Assembly: GCA_026315105.1 (NCBI GenBank) | Contig: CM048745.1 | Span: forward strand, 759,701,006 to 759,765,005 | Direction of reading: 5' to 3' | Origin: Locusta migratoria | Taxonomy: Eukaryota > Arthropoda > Insecta > Orthoptera > Acrididae | Length of the DNA stretch: 64,000 bases | In this document: positions 12,158-23,329 of the stretch, in pieces | Numbering within the stretch: position 1 is the stretch's first letter | Layout: every line of letters starts with the position of its first letter | Translations under genes and position numbers: made by a program | Notes under the pieces: generated by a model | What the model was told of the DNA's origin: nothing | The model's input: only the letters and a program-made list of their open reading frames with translations | Databases searched by the model: none

Positions 12158-14439
12158 TATTGTGGAATTATATTTGTAATCACAGGCAACTTCTCACTGT
12201 AGCTGGTGACATGCACTGTGCTGCACCCAAAGGAAGGATCCGCTACAATGGGCATCGTGTGTTTACGAATTAAAAAATGACTGACCACTGCAGTGAATGT
12301 CGTGAGCCAAAGGCTTAATAAAATTGGTTACCCTCTTTGTAAAGTAAATAAATAATAAACAAAATCCCTTTTACTAGCTCTGCCATGCATCCCGCCTTTC
12401 AGGCACGACCATTACTGGTACCTGGTTGGGTGTTAATGGCTACGAAAGGTTGCAGAACTTGGTTTGCATGGCTCCAAAATAACAGTTTTAGCGGACAGTT
12501 CTGCAGTAGAGTTTAAACGTGGTGTGTGTTACTTTGAAATGAAAGTAGTATGTGTTTGTGGGGCGAGCGTGTCGCTGGTTTTGGTAAGAGACCGTCCCCG
12601 CTAAATTTCCCAAATAAATGTTCTGTTGTGGTTTTGGGAACAAAATAATTTGACTAAGCAATGAGACTTAGTTCCTTCCTTTGCCCTGTTAGAATAAATT
12701 TTAACTGACATGGGATGCAATGATCTTACGTAAATGTGGTTTAGTTTGATGCGCAACACTTTAAATTGTACAGTTGTTAATAAGTCAACAGTAATTAAAC
12801 TCGTAATTGGTCTACAAATTAATCTCGTGTGTGAAAAACAATGTGAGCAAATGAAATGTTCAGATCTGTCAGCGTGCACCATACACCAGCAGACTATACA
12901 TGTATAATTCGACTGCGAGAGCGAACAGAAAGTGCTACTACAGTGATAATTTTGCTACTTGAATTAACAGGATGCCAAACAAGGACATTTGATATTAATT
13001 GGATATCAAGATCACTGCACTCGATAATGCGCCTATTTGTACAACATTTACCATACAGATTCAATGTAATAAAAATGTTCTACAAATCTGGTAAAGATTT
13101 CAAGTATCACACACTGCAAATATGTCTCATTTCTTTACGTGATCTACTTCTCTTCTAATCAAACAAATCACTTTAACTGTTACTAACATTAACTACCTTA
13201 ATAATCTGAACTTTCATTGAGACTGAGAAAATCTTTAACTATGCTCTTTACTGCAATTATGAACAAACTACTTCCTGCTCTCATTAATAGGCCAACTGAT
13301 CATCACAAAATGCCTACACTGAACTGTTCTAATTAGCATACAAATTTACAAACACAATAATTATGCAACTCTATCATAAGAAACAATGATCAGAACGGAT
13401 AGCAATGCAAATTGGTGAAAGGAACGAGGAACTGGTAAAATGACACAGGGATAAATGATAAATGCGAGCTGAATTAGACAGTATTCATTACCAAAAAGAC
13501 AAACCAACTACAATATAGGCTACATACAGGCTACCATACATAACAATAAAAAAGTACAAGTTTACCTTTATTGAGACAGATTAATTTCCATACAAAAATT
13601 TCAATCTGCGGACTTCGCTACGACTCTTCAAAACTGAATTTTTACTCTTCGAGTCTAACAAACCCGACAGTTTCACGACTACAACTCTACCATAATCAGA
13701 CATCAACTATCCTGCACGAAGGTCACACACTGACTCCTTAAACGCAACAACTGCGAGTACAAGACATACTCCAAAGATAAAACAAAGTCTTTGGTTTACA
13801 GCAAAGATATGAAAATAAGTACAGTATGTTATATCGATTAGTGAAATGGTACAAAATGTACATAAATTTGTTTTCTGCAGAATTATAGCTTTGGTTTTTA
13901 TAACAAAACATGCTCAATTCTCTATGACAGGCAAAAATTATGTGAGAATTATATTGCGTACTCCTTTCAAGTTAATATCTGAAAGAAAGACACGAGACTC
14001 AGTATGAGACTAACACAACAGGGACTCTGGAAGAGACCCACTCGTCTCACGTACTCCATAGAGGCAAGAAAGTCGATCCTGAGAAGGAACTTTGCGTGCA
14101 TCATTCTGGCGCTGTTGAGGTAAAAAGAAGTGTTAAAGAAGAGAGTTACTGCATCACCGATAGTGCGCGTTGCACTGGAAATAAATCGCGAGGGGATGCG
14201 CTGCGAAAGCCATTAGCGCGTCGAGAGTATCAAGTTGGCCACAGAAAAGTTGGCACCGCCTTCAGACCGTTAACGCATCTCGGCTCCTGAGGTGGAAGAG
14301 ACAGCACAGCACACAGCCGCGAAGACCGCAGACCAACTGTCGATAAACTGGATGTGCTCTCTCTGTCCGCGAGAAATGTAGTAGTATTTCTGTGCTTGTA
14401 CTATTAAAGACAGTGTCTTCAGTATGTGTAACTGCATTC
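12158..14439. other. unassigned AT-rich DNA
   Basis: I see nothing definite. Open frames at 12601-12882 (-) and 12856-13158 (+) have no recognisable motif. Confidence 0.4.
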
Positions 14440-15191
14440 ACTTCATCTGTGTATAAATATTCGGATTTTTTCGCTATTTTCTTGAACATCCTGTGACGCT
14501 CCTTTGTCTGTTAAAGAACTTGCGCTCATGATTGGAACAAAGTTGATCTAAATCAATGCATCTATGCTCTTCAGGCTATTAAGGATTTCGACTAAGTGTA
14601 GCTCGTCTTCTGCCGGCGATTACCGAAACTTTTAAATGTCTTGCCTTCGTTGTTCGTGTTCCACGTGTGCACCAAATAGTGGGTAGGTTTCTGAAAACGT
14701 TTCCATTAACTAGAACGTTTCCTTCTGCATTTACCGAATATCTGAATGAGCAATATCGCGTGTGTAATTTTCTTGAAATTAGAGTTTTCATACTTACGAA
14801 GTTCTGCGACTCCACCGTGTATTGAGCCACAGTTTTTGAAACCGTTTACATTAACTAGATCTTTCCGTCCTGCGCTTAGCGAACCGTTAATTTATTTCTC
14901 ACGTTTAAACACTTATTCAGTTTTCTTGGATTTCACCTATTCCCCCTGTGGTATGGGCGTTCATTGTGAACAGTACCAATGCTTTTCTTCCTGCGCTTCG
15001 AAACGAATTCCACCACGACCGCATTATCTAAAATGATTTATGAATTACTGAATTTTGTAATCTCTTAAAACTTGCGCTCCTCGCCCGTACTTCCCGTTAC
15101 GGCATTTCCAAGAAATCTCACTTTACATTCTACCCCTAGTTTTATTTCAATTTTGAGCCCCATGTGCTCCACATTCGATCCACGGTTGTGT
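14440..15191 (-). repeat. unknown dispersed repeat, copy A
   Basis: This segment matches 34711-35264 over most of its length, starting near ATATTCGGATTTTTTCGCTA and ending near CACATTCGATCCACGG. Copy A has about 190 extra bases (about 14866-15085) that are missing from copy B. On the minus strand both copies keep parallel open frames (14579-14830 here). I do not recognise the protein. It could be internal sequence of an unclassified transposon. Confidence 0.65.
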
Positions 15192-15364
15192 AACTAGCTT
15201 AAGCCCGCGGCTCCGCTCGTGTGTTGGTTTATTATGATAGTTGAGATATCTTTCAGTAGCGCGCTATGAGACTGTTACTCTTGTAATACGTCTAAAGTAA
15301 CGCAATGCACATTTATCTACGAAGTTTAAATAATAATTAAAATAATGTAATTAATTGCACTCAT

Positions 15365-16231
15365 GTAAATACACTTCGCGGGTTTGCCGCCGGATGATAT
15401 TGTGAATCTCCCACAATATTTCGCCGACACAACTGTTCGACATCTTCAGGTGGTGGTAGCTGTCAGTACTTCAAGGCGCGACTGATGGTAATTGCGCGGC
15501 AGCGGCGGTATTTATCAGGGCGTGTGCAGAGATTACGCATGCGCGAGAGACCGTTCAGTGTTGGTCGGCGGCGGCGCTTCTGGTGCCCCCTGCTGGGAGC
15601 CGAGGAGGTGTCTTCCGCGCGTGCGCTGTGGGCAATGATGTGCTGCCGGACGCTCCTGTGGTGGAAATTGGAACTAAGTATCTGCGTTGCGCTGCGTTCC
15701 TCCATGTTTCCGATTTTCTCCTTTTTCCTGTTTTGCTTTGATTGCAGCCAATAGTGGATTCCAGGCTGCGCTCATCTGGAAACCTGCATCCCTGTTGATA
15801 AGATTATCCGCCGTACGGATGTGTATGGCCTCCTTAAAAATACTGTCCCAGAATGATGATACTGACGATAGAACTTCCGTTTTCTCGTAACACATCCGAT
15901 GACCTGTGTTCAGGCAGTGCTCTGCTACCGCTGACTTACTGGGTTGTCCTAGGCGTGTGTGGCGTTGGTGTTCAGTACAGCGTTCTTGCACAGTTCGACA
16001 TGTCTGCCCTATATAAGATTTTCCGCACTGACATGGTATTTTATATACGCCGCGTTTGCGAAGGCCGAGTTCGTCTTTGACCGAGCACAATATATTCCTC
16101 AGTTTTGATGGCGGACGAAACACACATTTGATGTCGTGTTTCTTCAGGATACGTTCTATCCTAGATGACATGCCACCAAAATAAGGCAAGAACGCCGTTA
16201 CAGTGGGTGCCTCCGAATCTTCATCATCATC
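15365..16231 (-). pseudogene. inverted partial copy of the Penelope-like element (endonuclease part)
   Basis: The minus strand encodes the same GIY-YIG part as 16994-17551, from DEDSEAPTVTAF to the same stop at 15674. It reads into the junction sequence upstream (to 16276), which gives a 200-codon frame with unrelated N-terminal residues. It lacks all RT motifs. The last 31 bases of the 3' end seen in the right copy are absent, and the copy abuts the target duplication directly. Confidence 0.88.
15396..15449 (-). ncRNA. inverted copy of the hammerhead-like motif
   Basis: This is the exact inverted counterpart of the motif at 17776-17829, in the left arm of the Penelope-like composite. Confidence 0.4.
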
Positions 16232-17551
16232 AACAAATGTGAACACCACATCAAAAATTCGGAGGACTTCATACAACGCCTAAGGACTCTTCAACTACAA
16301 CCAACAGATATCTTGGTCAGCTTCGACGTCGTTTCTTTATTTACTAAAGTACCTTTACAGGACTCACTGCAGCTCATCAGCAGTAAGTTTGAGAAAGACA
16401 TTGTGGCATTGTTCGAGCATGTGCTTACCTCAACGTACTTCTTATTTAATAACCAATATTTTGAACAAGTTGACGGAGTCGCCATGGGGAGTCCTCTATC
16501 TCCCATGGTGGCCAACTATTTTATGGAAGACTTTGAGGAAAGAGCACTACTGTCAGCGCGTCTGCAACCTTCTTGTTTCTGGCGCTATGTGGATGACACA
16601 TTTGTGGTGTGGCCTCACGGAATAGAGACGTTACCCACGTTTCTTCAGCATCTGAATTCACTCCATCCAAGTATCCAGTTCACCATGGAGTTGGAAAGAG
16701 ATGGAAGTTTACCTTTTCTGGATGTTATGGTAAAAAGAAAACCTGATGGTACGCTGGGCCATAGTGTCTACCGCAAAGCGACACACACAGAGCTATATTT
16801 GCAGGCCACAAGTTGTCATCATCCTGCACAACGCGGTAGCGTCTTACGCTCTTTGGTACACAGGGCACATGTGGTCTCAGATACTGACAGCTTGCCAGGT
16901 GAACTACAACATCTAAGAACTGTATTCCAGCAAAACGGTTATTCTGAGCGACAAATACGCAATGCTTTTCAATTGAAGCAATTTCAACGAAAGGATGTTG
17001 ATGAAGATTCGGAGGCACCCACTGTAACGGCGTTCTTGCCTTATTTTGGTGGCATGTCATCTAGGATAGAACGTATCCTGAAGAAACACGACATCAAATG
17101 TGTGTTTCGTCCGCCATCAAAACTGAGGAATATATTGTGCTCGGTCAAAGACGAACTCGGCCTTCGCAAACGCGGCGTATATAAAATACCATGTCAGTGC
17201 GGAAAATCTTATATAGGGCAGACATGTCGAACTGTGCAAGAACGCTGTACTGAACACCAACGCCACACACGCCTAGGACAACCCAGTAAGTCAGCGGTAG
17301 CAGAGCACTGCCTGAACACAGGTCATCGGATGTGTTACGAGAAAACGGAAGTTCTATCGTCAGTATCATCATTCTGGGACAGTATTTTTAAGGAGGCCAT
17401 ACACATCCGTACGGCGGATAATCTTATCAACAGGGATGCAGGTTTCCAGATGAGCGCAGCCTGGAATCCACTATTGGCTGCAATCAAAGCAAAACAGGAA
17501 AAAGGAGAAAATCGGAAACATGGAGGAACGCAGCGCAACGCAGATACTTAG
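16232..17551 (+). CDS. Penelope-like reverse transcriptase with GIY-YIG endonuclease, 5'-truncated
   Basis: An uninterrupted frame runs from the inverted-repeat junction at 16232 to a stop at 17549-17551. Counting residues from 16313, RT motif A is SFDVVSLF (3-10), motif B is GVAMGSPLSPMVANY (55-69), and the catalytic YVDD is at 92-95 (about 16586-16597). The C-terminal endonuclease has GVY at 288-290, YIG at 300-302, R306, H315 and a candidate catalytic E361. The CQC just after GVYKIP belongs to the cysteine motif typical of Penelope endonucleases. Full-length members carry several hundred residues more, and the N-terminal RT region is missing, so this copy is probably unable to move by itself. 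There is no natural start codon at the truncation point. The first possible initiation codon is a TTG at 16313. The family assignment is strong because RT plus GIY-YIG is diagnostic. Confidence 0.92.
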   Translation, partial: NKCEHHIKNSEDFIQRLRTLQLQPTDILVSFDVVSLFTKVPLQDSLQLISSKFEKDIVALFEHVLTSTYFLFNNQYFEQVDGVAMGSPLSPMVANYFMEDFEERALLSARLQPSCFWRYVDDTFVVWPHGIETLPTFLQHLNSLHPSIQFTMELERDGSLPFLDVMVKRKPDGTLGHSVYRKATHTELYLQATSCHHPAQRGSVLRSLVHRAHVVSDTDSLPGELQHLRTVFQQNGYSERQIRNAFQLKQFQRKDVDEDSEAPTVTAFLPYFGGMSSRIERILKKHDIKCVFRPPSKLRNILCSVKDELGLRKRGVYKIPCQCGKSYIGQTCRTVQERCTEHQRHTRLGQPSKSAVAEHCLNTGHRMCYEKTEVLSSVSSFWDSIFKEAIHIRTADNLINRDAGFQMSAAWNPLLAAIKAKQEKGENRKHGGTQRNADT

Positions 17552-17775
17552 TTCCAATTTCCACCACAGGAGCGTCCGGCAGCACATCATTGCCCACAGC
17601 GCACGCGCGGAAGACACCTCCTCGGCTCCCAGCAGGGGGCACCAGAAGCGCCGCCGCCGACCAACACTGAACGGTCTCTCGCGCATGCGTAATCTCTGCA
17701 CACGCCCTGATAAATACCGCCGCTGCCGCGCAATTACCATCAGTCGCGCCTTGAAGTACTGACAGCTACCACCAC

Positions 17776-17829
17776 CTGAAGATGTCGAACAGTTGTGTCG
17801 GCGAAATATTGTGGGAGATTCACAATATC
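17776..17829 (+). ncRNA. hammerhead-like RNA motif near the Penelope 3' end
   Basis: CTGAAGA at 17776-17782 is followed by one unpaired T, a short stem (GTCG with CGGC), GAAA at 17803-17806, then an 8-bp stem (17806-17813 with 17821-17828) and C at 17829. The order CUGANGA, stem II, GAAA, stem III, UH is that of a hammerhead ribozyme. The extra U before stem II and a weak stem I argue against a textbook one. An identical copy lies on the minus strand at 15396-15449. Hammerhead motifs are reported for Penelope-like elements, so the context fits. Confidence 0.4.
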
Positions 17830-18074
17830 ATCCGGCGGCAAACCCGCGAAGTGTATTTACAACAGATCCGCCGTGAAAGCTTGAAAAGTCACAATTGCAC
17901 TCATATTTGAGGAAATGTCGCTGATAAAGCACAACTGAAAAAAATATTCCTATCAGATTGCAGAAATCTATGCATTTACCGTTTATCAGGAAAGTAAGTA
18001 GTGTAGATCAAATTACACGTAAAAATGCACTCGTTTCGAATAATCCAATCACGAAATTTAACAATAATGACTGT

Positions 18075-18276
18075 GTTCAAATGTTCAAATGTTTGTTAAG
18101 CTTAAGGGACTTAACTACGGGGTCATTAGTCCCTAAACTTACAAACTACTTATGAACTACTTACGAACTAGGACGGCACAAATATACATGCCCGAGGGGG
18201 GAGTCGAACCCCCGACCGCAGTGGCCGTGCAGACCGTGACTGAAGCGCCTCAGTCACCTCGGCCACCGCGGCCGGC
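18075..18276 (-). mobile_element. tRNA-headed SINE with 12-bp target duplication
   Basis: A complete minus-strand copy. The B-box region GGGGGTTCGACTCCCCC (read on the minus strand) and the A-box region TGGCCGAGGTGACTGAGG lie in the head at the right end. AATAATGACTGT at 18063-18074 and 18277-18288 is the target duplication. The target is the Helitron-like copy A, so the SINE is younger. Confidence 0.92.
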
Positions 18277-18957
18277 AATAATGACTGTAATAATATCACT
18301 GATCGATCACTTGATGTAATGCGCGAAACGTTAAATCGATTTTTTGAAGATATGTATTAAAGTATATTTCTTTTTAACCGCTTTATTTATTTATTCTAAT
18401 ATTTCCTTATTCGTATGCTTATCCTTACAGAGAAAGTGCTGAAGACACTGTACCACGTACAGACCAAAGATATGGTCTGTGGCATCACGTTTCGCAGTAT
18501 GTAACCTCCTTGCTATAGAGTCGCAAACGTCATCGCTGGCCTTCAGTACGAATTTTTCAACCACCATATCTTCCACCCCTTTATAGTTATCGGCATGGAA
18601 CTGCTATGGTGTACAACGGGAGACTTCGGACAACAATTGCACACAGACCATTCGTTTGCGTTCAGTATTTTCACTGCAGAGCAAAATACTAACACACACA
18701 CACACGTAGAATTTTATATACACCGATAACTTTCCATCCCTACATTCTCCACCCTTTTATCATTATCAACGCTCAAGCAACAATGCAACCAATAAAACCT
18801 TTTTCAAAGAGTATATATAATTTTCAAAGAGTAATTATTGGTCCGCATTTCGCGTTATATTCTTCAAATTACTAAAACGTTCCTCAGGTATAAATTAGTA
18901 ACTGTACAAATATTTAAGTCTCTGCGTCTTGTCGTTCGGACGTGATAAACGTACACC

Positions 18958-18960
<3 letters not shown>

Positions 18961-19022
<62 letters not shown>
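18961..19022. repeat. (AT)n microsatellite
   Basis: About 31 perfect TA units. Confidence 0.95.
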
Positions 19023-19026
<4 letters not shown>

Positions 19027-19148
19027 TATTCGATCGCCATAAAACTCGGGTAGACATTAGTAACTGTACAAATTTTTAGCTCTTTATGTCTTGTAGTTCA
19101 GACGTGATAAGCGTACACCGAACAGACATTCACTTTTATAGATATAGA

Positions 19149-19867
19149 TAACTATCAATTTTTATCAGGAATTTTCGTTTTGTCCCAAAAATCATCTTTC
19201 TTATCAATGTCAGTATTAATTATTTCTGTTTTCCATGTTATTTCTTGTCGATAGCGCTGCTTCAACTTTTGGTCGATTTCGATATTTTTTTCCAATATTT
19301 TGAAATAGTTTAGGCAATTACGATCATTTAGACTATTTCGGTGTACGGTATCCCTTGCACAATTATGTTGTTTTTTTTTTCAGCTTCGTGGTTACTTTTT
19401 GGCAATTTAGACACTTCTTATGCCATATATATTGCCATTTTCAAACACATTCGAATATTTGATAATATTTCTGGTTTCTGAGTCACTGTTGTTGGATTAA
19501 TTACCCTTTTCCGTTTTATGTTTTTTATTCATGGTTTTATTACCTAATTCTGTGTTTTGTGTTAGTATTTCCTTGATTTTTTTGCTAATTTGTCATTTAT
19601 CTTATATTTCTTAGCATTCGGTGGTGCTCATTTATATCTTGCAGTTATTTGAAACTCATAAATACTTAAGAATGGCATGATATTACATCTCTTTCAGATA
19701 TGGAAATTACAATAGACAGAGGTCTGCGCGGGTAAGAAAAAGTTATCCACATCCACACCACATCCACAAGGCCCATATCCGCAACCGCATCCGCAGCACT
19801 TTGTCCGCATCCGCAAGTTCATTATTCGCATCCGCAGATAATGAAGTTTACAATGGATAATAGCAAT
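19149..19867. other. unassigned DNA with a degenerate CATCCGCA repeat
   Basis: 19149-19740 holds nothing I recognise. At 19745-19850 the words CATCCGCA and ATCCGCA recur irregularly, as in a decayed minisatellite. Similar words occur around the SINE insertion at 21990-22050 and 23513-23560. Confidence 0.4.
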
Positions 19868-20228
19868 AAATGTTCAAATGTTTGTTAAGCTTAACGGACT
19901 TAACTGCGGCGTCAAAAATGTTCAAATGTTTGTAAAGCTTATGGGACTTAACTACGGGGTCATCAGTCCCTAAACTTACAAACTACTTATGAACTACTTA
20001 CGAACTAGGACGGCACAAATATCCATGCCAGAGGGGGCATTCAAACCCCCGACCGTAGCGGCCGTGATCTGCGGGGTCATCAGTTCCTAAACATACAAAC
20101 TACTTATGAACTACCTTATACTAAAGACGACGCAAACATCCATGCCCGAGGGGGGATTCAAACCCTGATCGTAGCGGCCGTGCAGACCGTGACTGGAGCG
20201 CCTCAGTCCCCTCGGCCCCGCTGCCGGC
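19868..20228 (-). mobile_element. SINE inserted in a SINE
   Basis: The outer minus-strand SINE (19868-19914 and 20069-20228) is split by a second, head-truncated SINE at 19915-20068. The inner insertion is flanked by CTGCGGCGTCA (19904-19914) and CTGCGGGGTCA (20069-20079). The outer copy has looser flanks with TAATAG-type words. Confidence 0.85.
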
Positions 20229-20411
20229 GGTAATAGTAATAGAGAGCAGTATTTAAAACCATGGTATGTTATGACATAATTATTGTTAGAGTGTTATTTC
20301 TGCAAAAACTTAATTACTTTTGACTTCTCGTATCACGGTAACTGTTCGATACTGATTCAAAAACAGGCAATTTCCAACAAGAAAACATTGACGTTCCGGG
20401 CGCACATACAG

Positions 20412-20604
20412 AACACCACCTAGAGACAAGGCCTTCCACCAAGCCATGCCTACGTCACAATTAGAGGCCCCGGTCGCCAGCTTACTGGCTGTTGGCTGGG
20501 GCACGCCCACCACCGCGCAGCGGCCGGCCAGTCAGATGGCGACCGAGGCCTCTAATTGTGACGTAGGCACGGCTTGGTGGAAGGGCTTGTCTCTAGGTGG
20601 TGTT
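20412..20604. repeat. palindromic element, about 80-bp arms
   Basis: The arm from 20412 (AACACCACCTAGAGACAAG) returns inverted ending at 20604. Pairing runs inward past CGGTCGCCA/TGGCGACCG to a loop at about 20486-20530. Weaker inverted similarity extends outward to about 20388 and 20665. No coding potential. The class is unknown, with a MITE or foldback transposon most likely. Confidence 0.8.
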
Positions 20605-20838
20605 GACACACAGTAGCGGTTTGGAGCCGTGTGGGCGGAACACTACGTCAGCTGTCTAATACAGGCATCTTCTTAAATTTCAATGGTTAAATGTGACCGG
20701 CATAGAGGAGATTTTAGTGTGTTTACATTAAAAAAAAGAAACGGTTCTTCCCGAGTTTTACAAAAGGGACACATTATTTTCCTGATATTAACGCACAAGA
20801 GGTTATGTGACACAAAGCAAAGCATGTAATTTCAAGTG

Positions 20839-21029
20839 CCGCGGCGGATTAGTCGCGGGTACTGGAGCGCCGTGTTGCGGTGCGCGCGGTCGTCCGTCGT
20901 CGGGGATTCGAATCCCCCCTCGGTAATGGATGTGTGTGATGTCTTTAGGTTAGTTTAACTTAGTTTAAGTAGTTTGTAAGTCTAGGGACTGATGACGAAC
21001 GTAGTTTGGTCCCATAAGAATTACAAACA
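20839..21029 (+). mobile_element. tRNA-headed SINE with 12-bp target duplication
   Basis: A plus-strand copy of the subfamily whose tail reads GTTTGGTCCCATAAGAATTAC. The head contains a B-box-like GGGATTCGAATCCCCC. TAATTTCAAGTG at 20827-20838 and 21030-21041 is the target duplication. Confidence 0.92.
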
Positions 21030-22087
21030 TAATTTCAAGTGTTAAAACTGCCATCTACTTCTAATTGATAACTGTCGGCAAAAATATCGGCTGCAGCTAC
21101 GGCCATCGTATACAATCTAACATTGTGTACCTTCCTAAATACGTTACTTTCACTGTACACCTTATCTGATTATAAAAGTTGCTATAAAATGCTATTGCCA
21201 ATCTTTATTACTTCCGTCACCAGTTATCTAATACACGAACATGAATGTTTGTTCGTATTTTATGTGTGGCTGTACCGTTCATTCGGATGATATGAAACGG
21301 TTATTGACTTAAATGACTGTAAGACACATAGTCAGGAGATATGACATAATAAACAGTGAAATCGCTTTGTATTGCTGCATCACGCGACAATGTTGCATAT
21401 CTCCTGCAAACCACTGGACCGATTTTAACTAAATTTGTTGCACGTATTCCTGCCCTGAGGTAACAATTGATGTAGGGGTAATAAATAAATAATTCTGCTA
21501 CTTTGTCCTGTGTCATACGAATGTTTCAGCAAATTTGAAGTTTCAGTTTTGTGTCCAGTGTCAGAATACTTATCCAAATTGACGATTTCAATTTGATTTC
21601 CTTCACTAATGTCAAATCACCTCTTTTCACTTTACACAATATATTACCCTTTGGGGTCATTAAAAAAACTATCACTGTATTGATTACGATGTATGTTGTC
21701 ACTCAGTCACAACAAAGCGCTAACAGAAGGCAGTGAAACTTGGCATGGCACCTCTGGTGGGCAGTGGGCCGTTTTGCCACTCAGAAAGCACTTGACAGAC
21801 CGCAATTAAGACACGATCGCGTAAACGGATTAGGTGCAGATTCCTCAGGTACAACTATGTCCGCTGTGGCACAGAGTAAGTGGCCAGTGGATAAGGACTA
21901 CAGACTTCCGCTCTAATTGGGCCCTGCAAGGCTTCCAAGAATGTCCACAGGCTTGAAGTTTTTAGCTAATATTTCGACAGACGTATTGGGCAGGTACCTC
22001 GCTATTTATCTGCATATAACACGCAGATATCCGCTCACAATTTTATCTGCAAAGTTTAAAATGTTTAAATGTTTGTATTGTCTATGG

Positions 22088-23329
22088 AGAAGGTTCTGAA
22101 GCAAGCAGGAGTAAAATATAGGGAGCGTAAGGTTATTTACAACTTGTATAAGAACCAGACAGCGGTTGTCAGAGTTGAAGGGCATGAAAGGGATGCAGTG
22201 GTTGGAAAGGGAGTAAGACAGGGTTGTAGCCTTTCCCCAATGTTGTTCAATTTGTACATTGAGCAAGCTATAAAGGAAAGCAAGGAGAAATTTGGAGAAG
22301 GAATTAAAGTTCAGGGTGAAGAATTAAAAAAAATGTTCAAATGTTTGTTAAGCTTATGGGACTTAACTACGGGGTCATCAGTCCCTAAACTTACAAACTA
22401 CTTATGAACTACTTACAAACTAGGACGGCACAAATATCCATGCCCGAGGGGGGATTCGAACCCCCGACCGTAGTGGCCGTGCTGACCGTGACTGAAGCGC
22501 CTCAGTCACCTCGGCCACCGCGGCCGGCGAAGAATTAAAAACATTGCGTTTTGCCGACGACATAGTAATTCTGTCAGATACAGCAAAGGACCTGGATAAG
22601 CAATTGAACGGAATGGACAGTGTGCTGAAAGGTGCATATAAGATGAACACTAACAAGAGTAAAACTAGGGTAATGGAGTGCAGTGTAAGAAAATCAGGTG
22701 ATGCTGAAGGATTTAGATTAGGTAACGAAACAATAAAGGAGGTAGATGAGTTTTGTTACTTGGGCAGTAAAATTACAAATGATGGTCGCAGTACAGAGGA
22801 TATAAAATGCAGAATGGCAATGGGTAGAAAGCGTTCTTGAAAAAGAGAAATTTCTTAACATCGAATATTGATTTAAGCCTAAGGAAGTCCTTTCTGAAGG
22901 CATTTGTATGGAGTGTTGCCTTGTATGGGAGTGAAACATGGACGATAAGCAGTGTGGACAGAAAGAGGATAGAGGCTTTTGAAATGTGGTGCTACAGAAG
23001 AATGCTGAAGATTAGGTGGGTGGATCGCGTAACTAATGAGGAGGTACTGAACCGAATTGGGGAGAAAAGAAATTTCTGGCATACCTTGACTAAAAGAAGG
23101 GATAGATTGGTAGGACACATTCTTAGACATAAAGGAATTGTGCATTTAGTGTTGGAGGGATGTGTGTGGGGTAAAAATCGCAGAGGGAGACCAAGAGACG
23201 CGTATAGTAAGCAGATTCAAGTGGATGTGGGTTGTCGTTCTTATGAGGAGATGAAAAGGCTTGCTCAGGATAGAGTAGGGTGGAGAGCTGCATCAAACCA
23301 GTCTCCGGACTGAAGACCACAACAACAAC
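22088..23329 (+). pseudogene. RTE-like LINE, 5'-truncated, with ACA-type tail
   Basis: The insert is bounded by ATTGTCTATGG at 22077-22087 and 23330-23340. It encodes KGVRQGCSLSPMLFNLYIEQ (RT motif B, about 22208-22267). After a SINE interruption it continues with LRFADDIVILSDTAKDLDKQ (catalytic FADD near 22553-22564), FCYLGSKITNDGRSTEDIK, then from 22837 in another frame ALYGSETWTISS and MWCYRRMLKIRWVDRVTNEE, and ends after RAASNQSPD at 23313. The 3' end is CCACAACAACAAC. One frameshift near 22835 breaks the frame. The upstream RT and endonuclease are lost by 5' truncation. This is the best reference copy of the family in the window. The clade assignment (RTE-like) is from recall. Confidence 0.88.
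22331..22528 (-). mobile_element. tRNA-headed SINE inside the RTE-like LINE
   Basis: A full minus-strand copy. GAAGAATTAAAAA at 22318-22330 and 22529-22541 is a 13-bp target duplication. Removing it lets the LINE frame read from the EELK segment into FADD, so the LINE was readable at this point when the SINE landed. Confidence 0.93.

Larger units (their letters stand above)
15365..17892 (+). mobile_element. Penelope-like element with inverted partial copy, bounded by 12-bp target duplication
   Basis: AATTGCACTCAT occurs at 15353-15364 and again at 17893-17904, exactly flanking the unit. Inside, a plus-strand Penelope-like copy (16232-17892) is joined at its truncated 5' end to an inverted copy of its own 3' part (15365-16231). 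The inverted arms (15365-16231 and 16994-17861) appear almost identical, since the translated frames on both sides are the same residue for residue. Only the right side has the final 31 bases (17862-17892). Flanking inverted or tandem partial copies are known for Penelope-like elements. The near-identity of the arms suggests a recent event or strand-to-strand correction. Confidence 0.9.
18013..19148 (-). mobile_element. Helitron-like non-autonomous element, copy A, 3' truncated
   Basis: The sequence from ACACGTAAAAATGCACTCGT onward matches 47690-48711 block by block. Shared blocks include GCGAAACGT, the TTTCCATCCC region, the ACGTGATAA blocks and the right end near CGAACAGACATTCAC. The right end on the minus strand begins TCTATATCTATAAAAGTG after an A, as Helitron 5' ends do. 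The CTAG 3' end is missing here. No Rep/helicase coding is present. A SINE (18075-18276) and an (AT)n run (18961-19022) interrupt it. Confidence 0.6.

Noticed and set aside
15463..17762. Several identical frames on opposite strands on both sides of the Penelope copy
   Set aside because: They are antisense or out-of-frame shadows of the inverted arms.
18200..18276. tRNA-Leu/Ser-like sequence as a tRNA gene (also in the other SINE heads)
   Set aside because: It sits in a SINE with target duplications, many copies exist, and the tRNA fold is imperfect.
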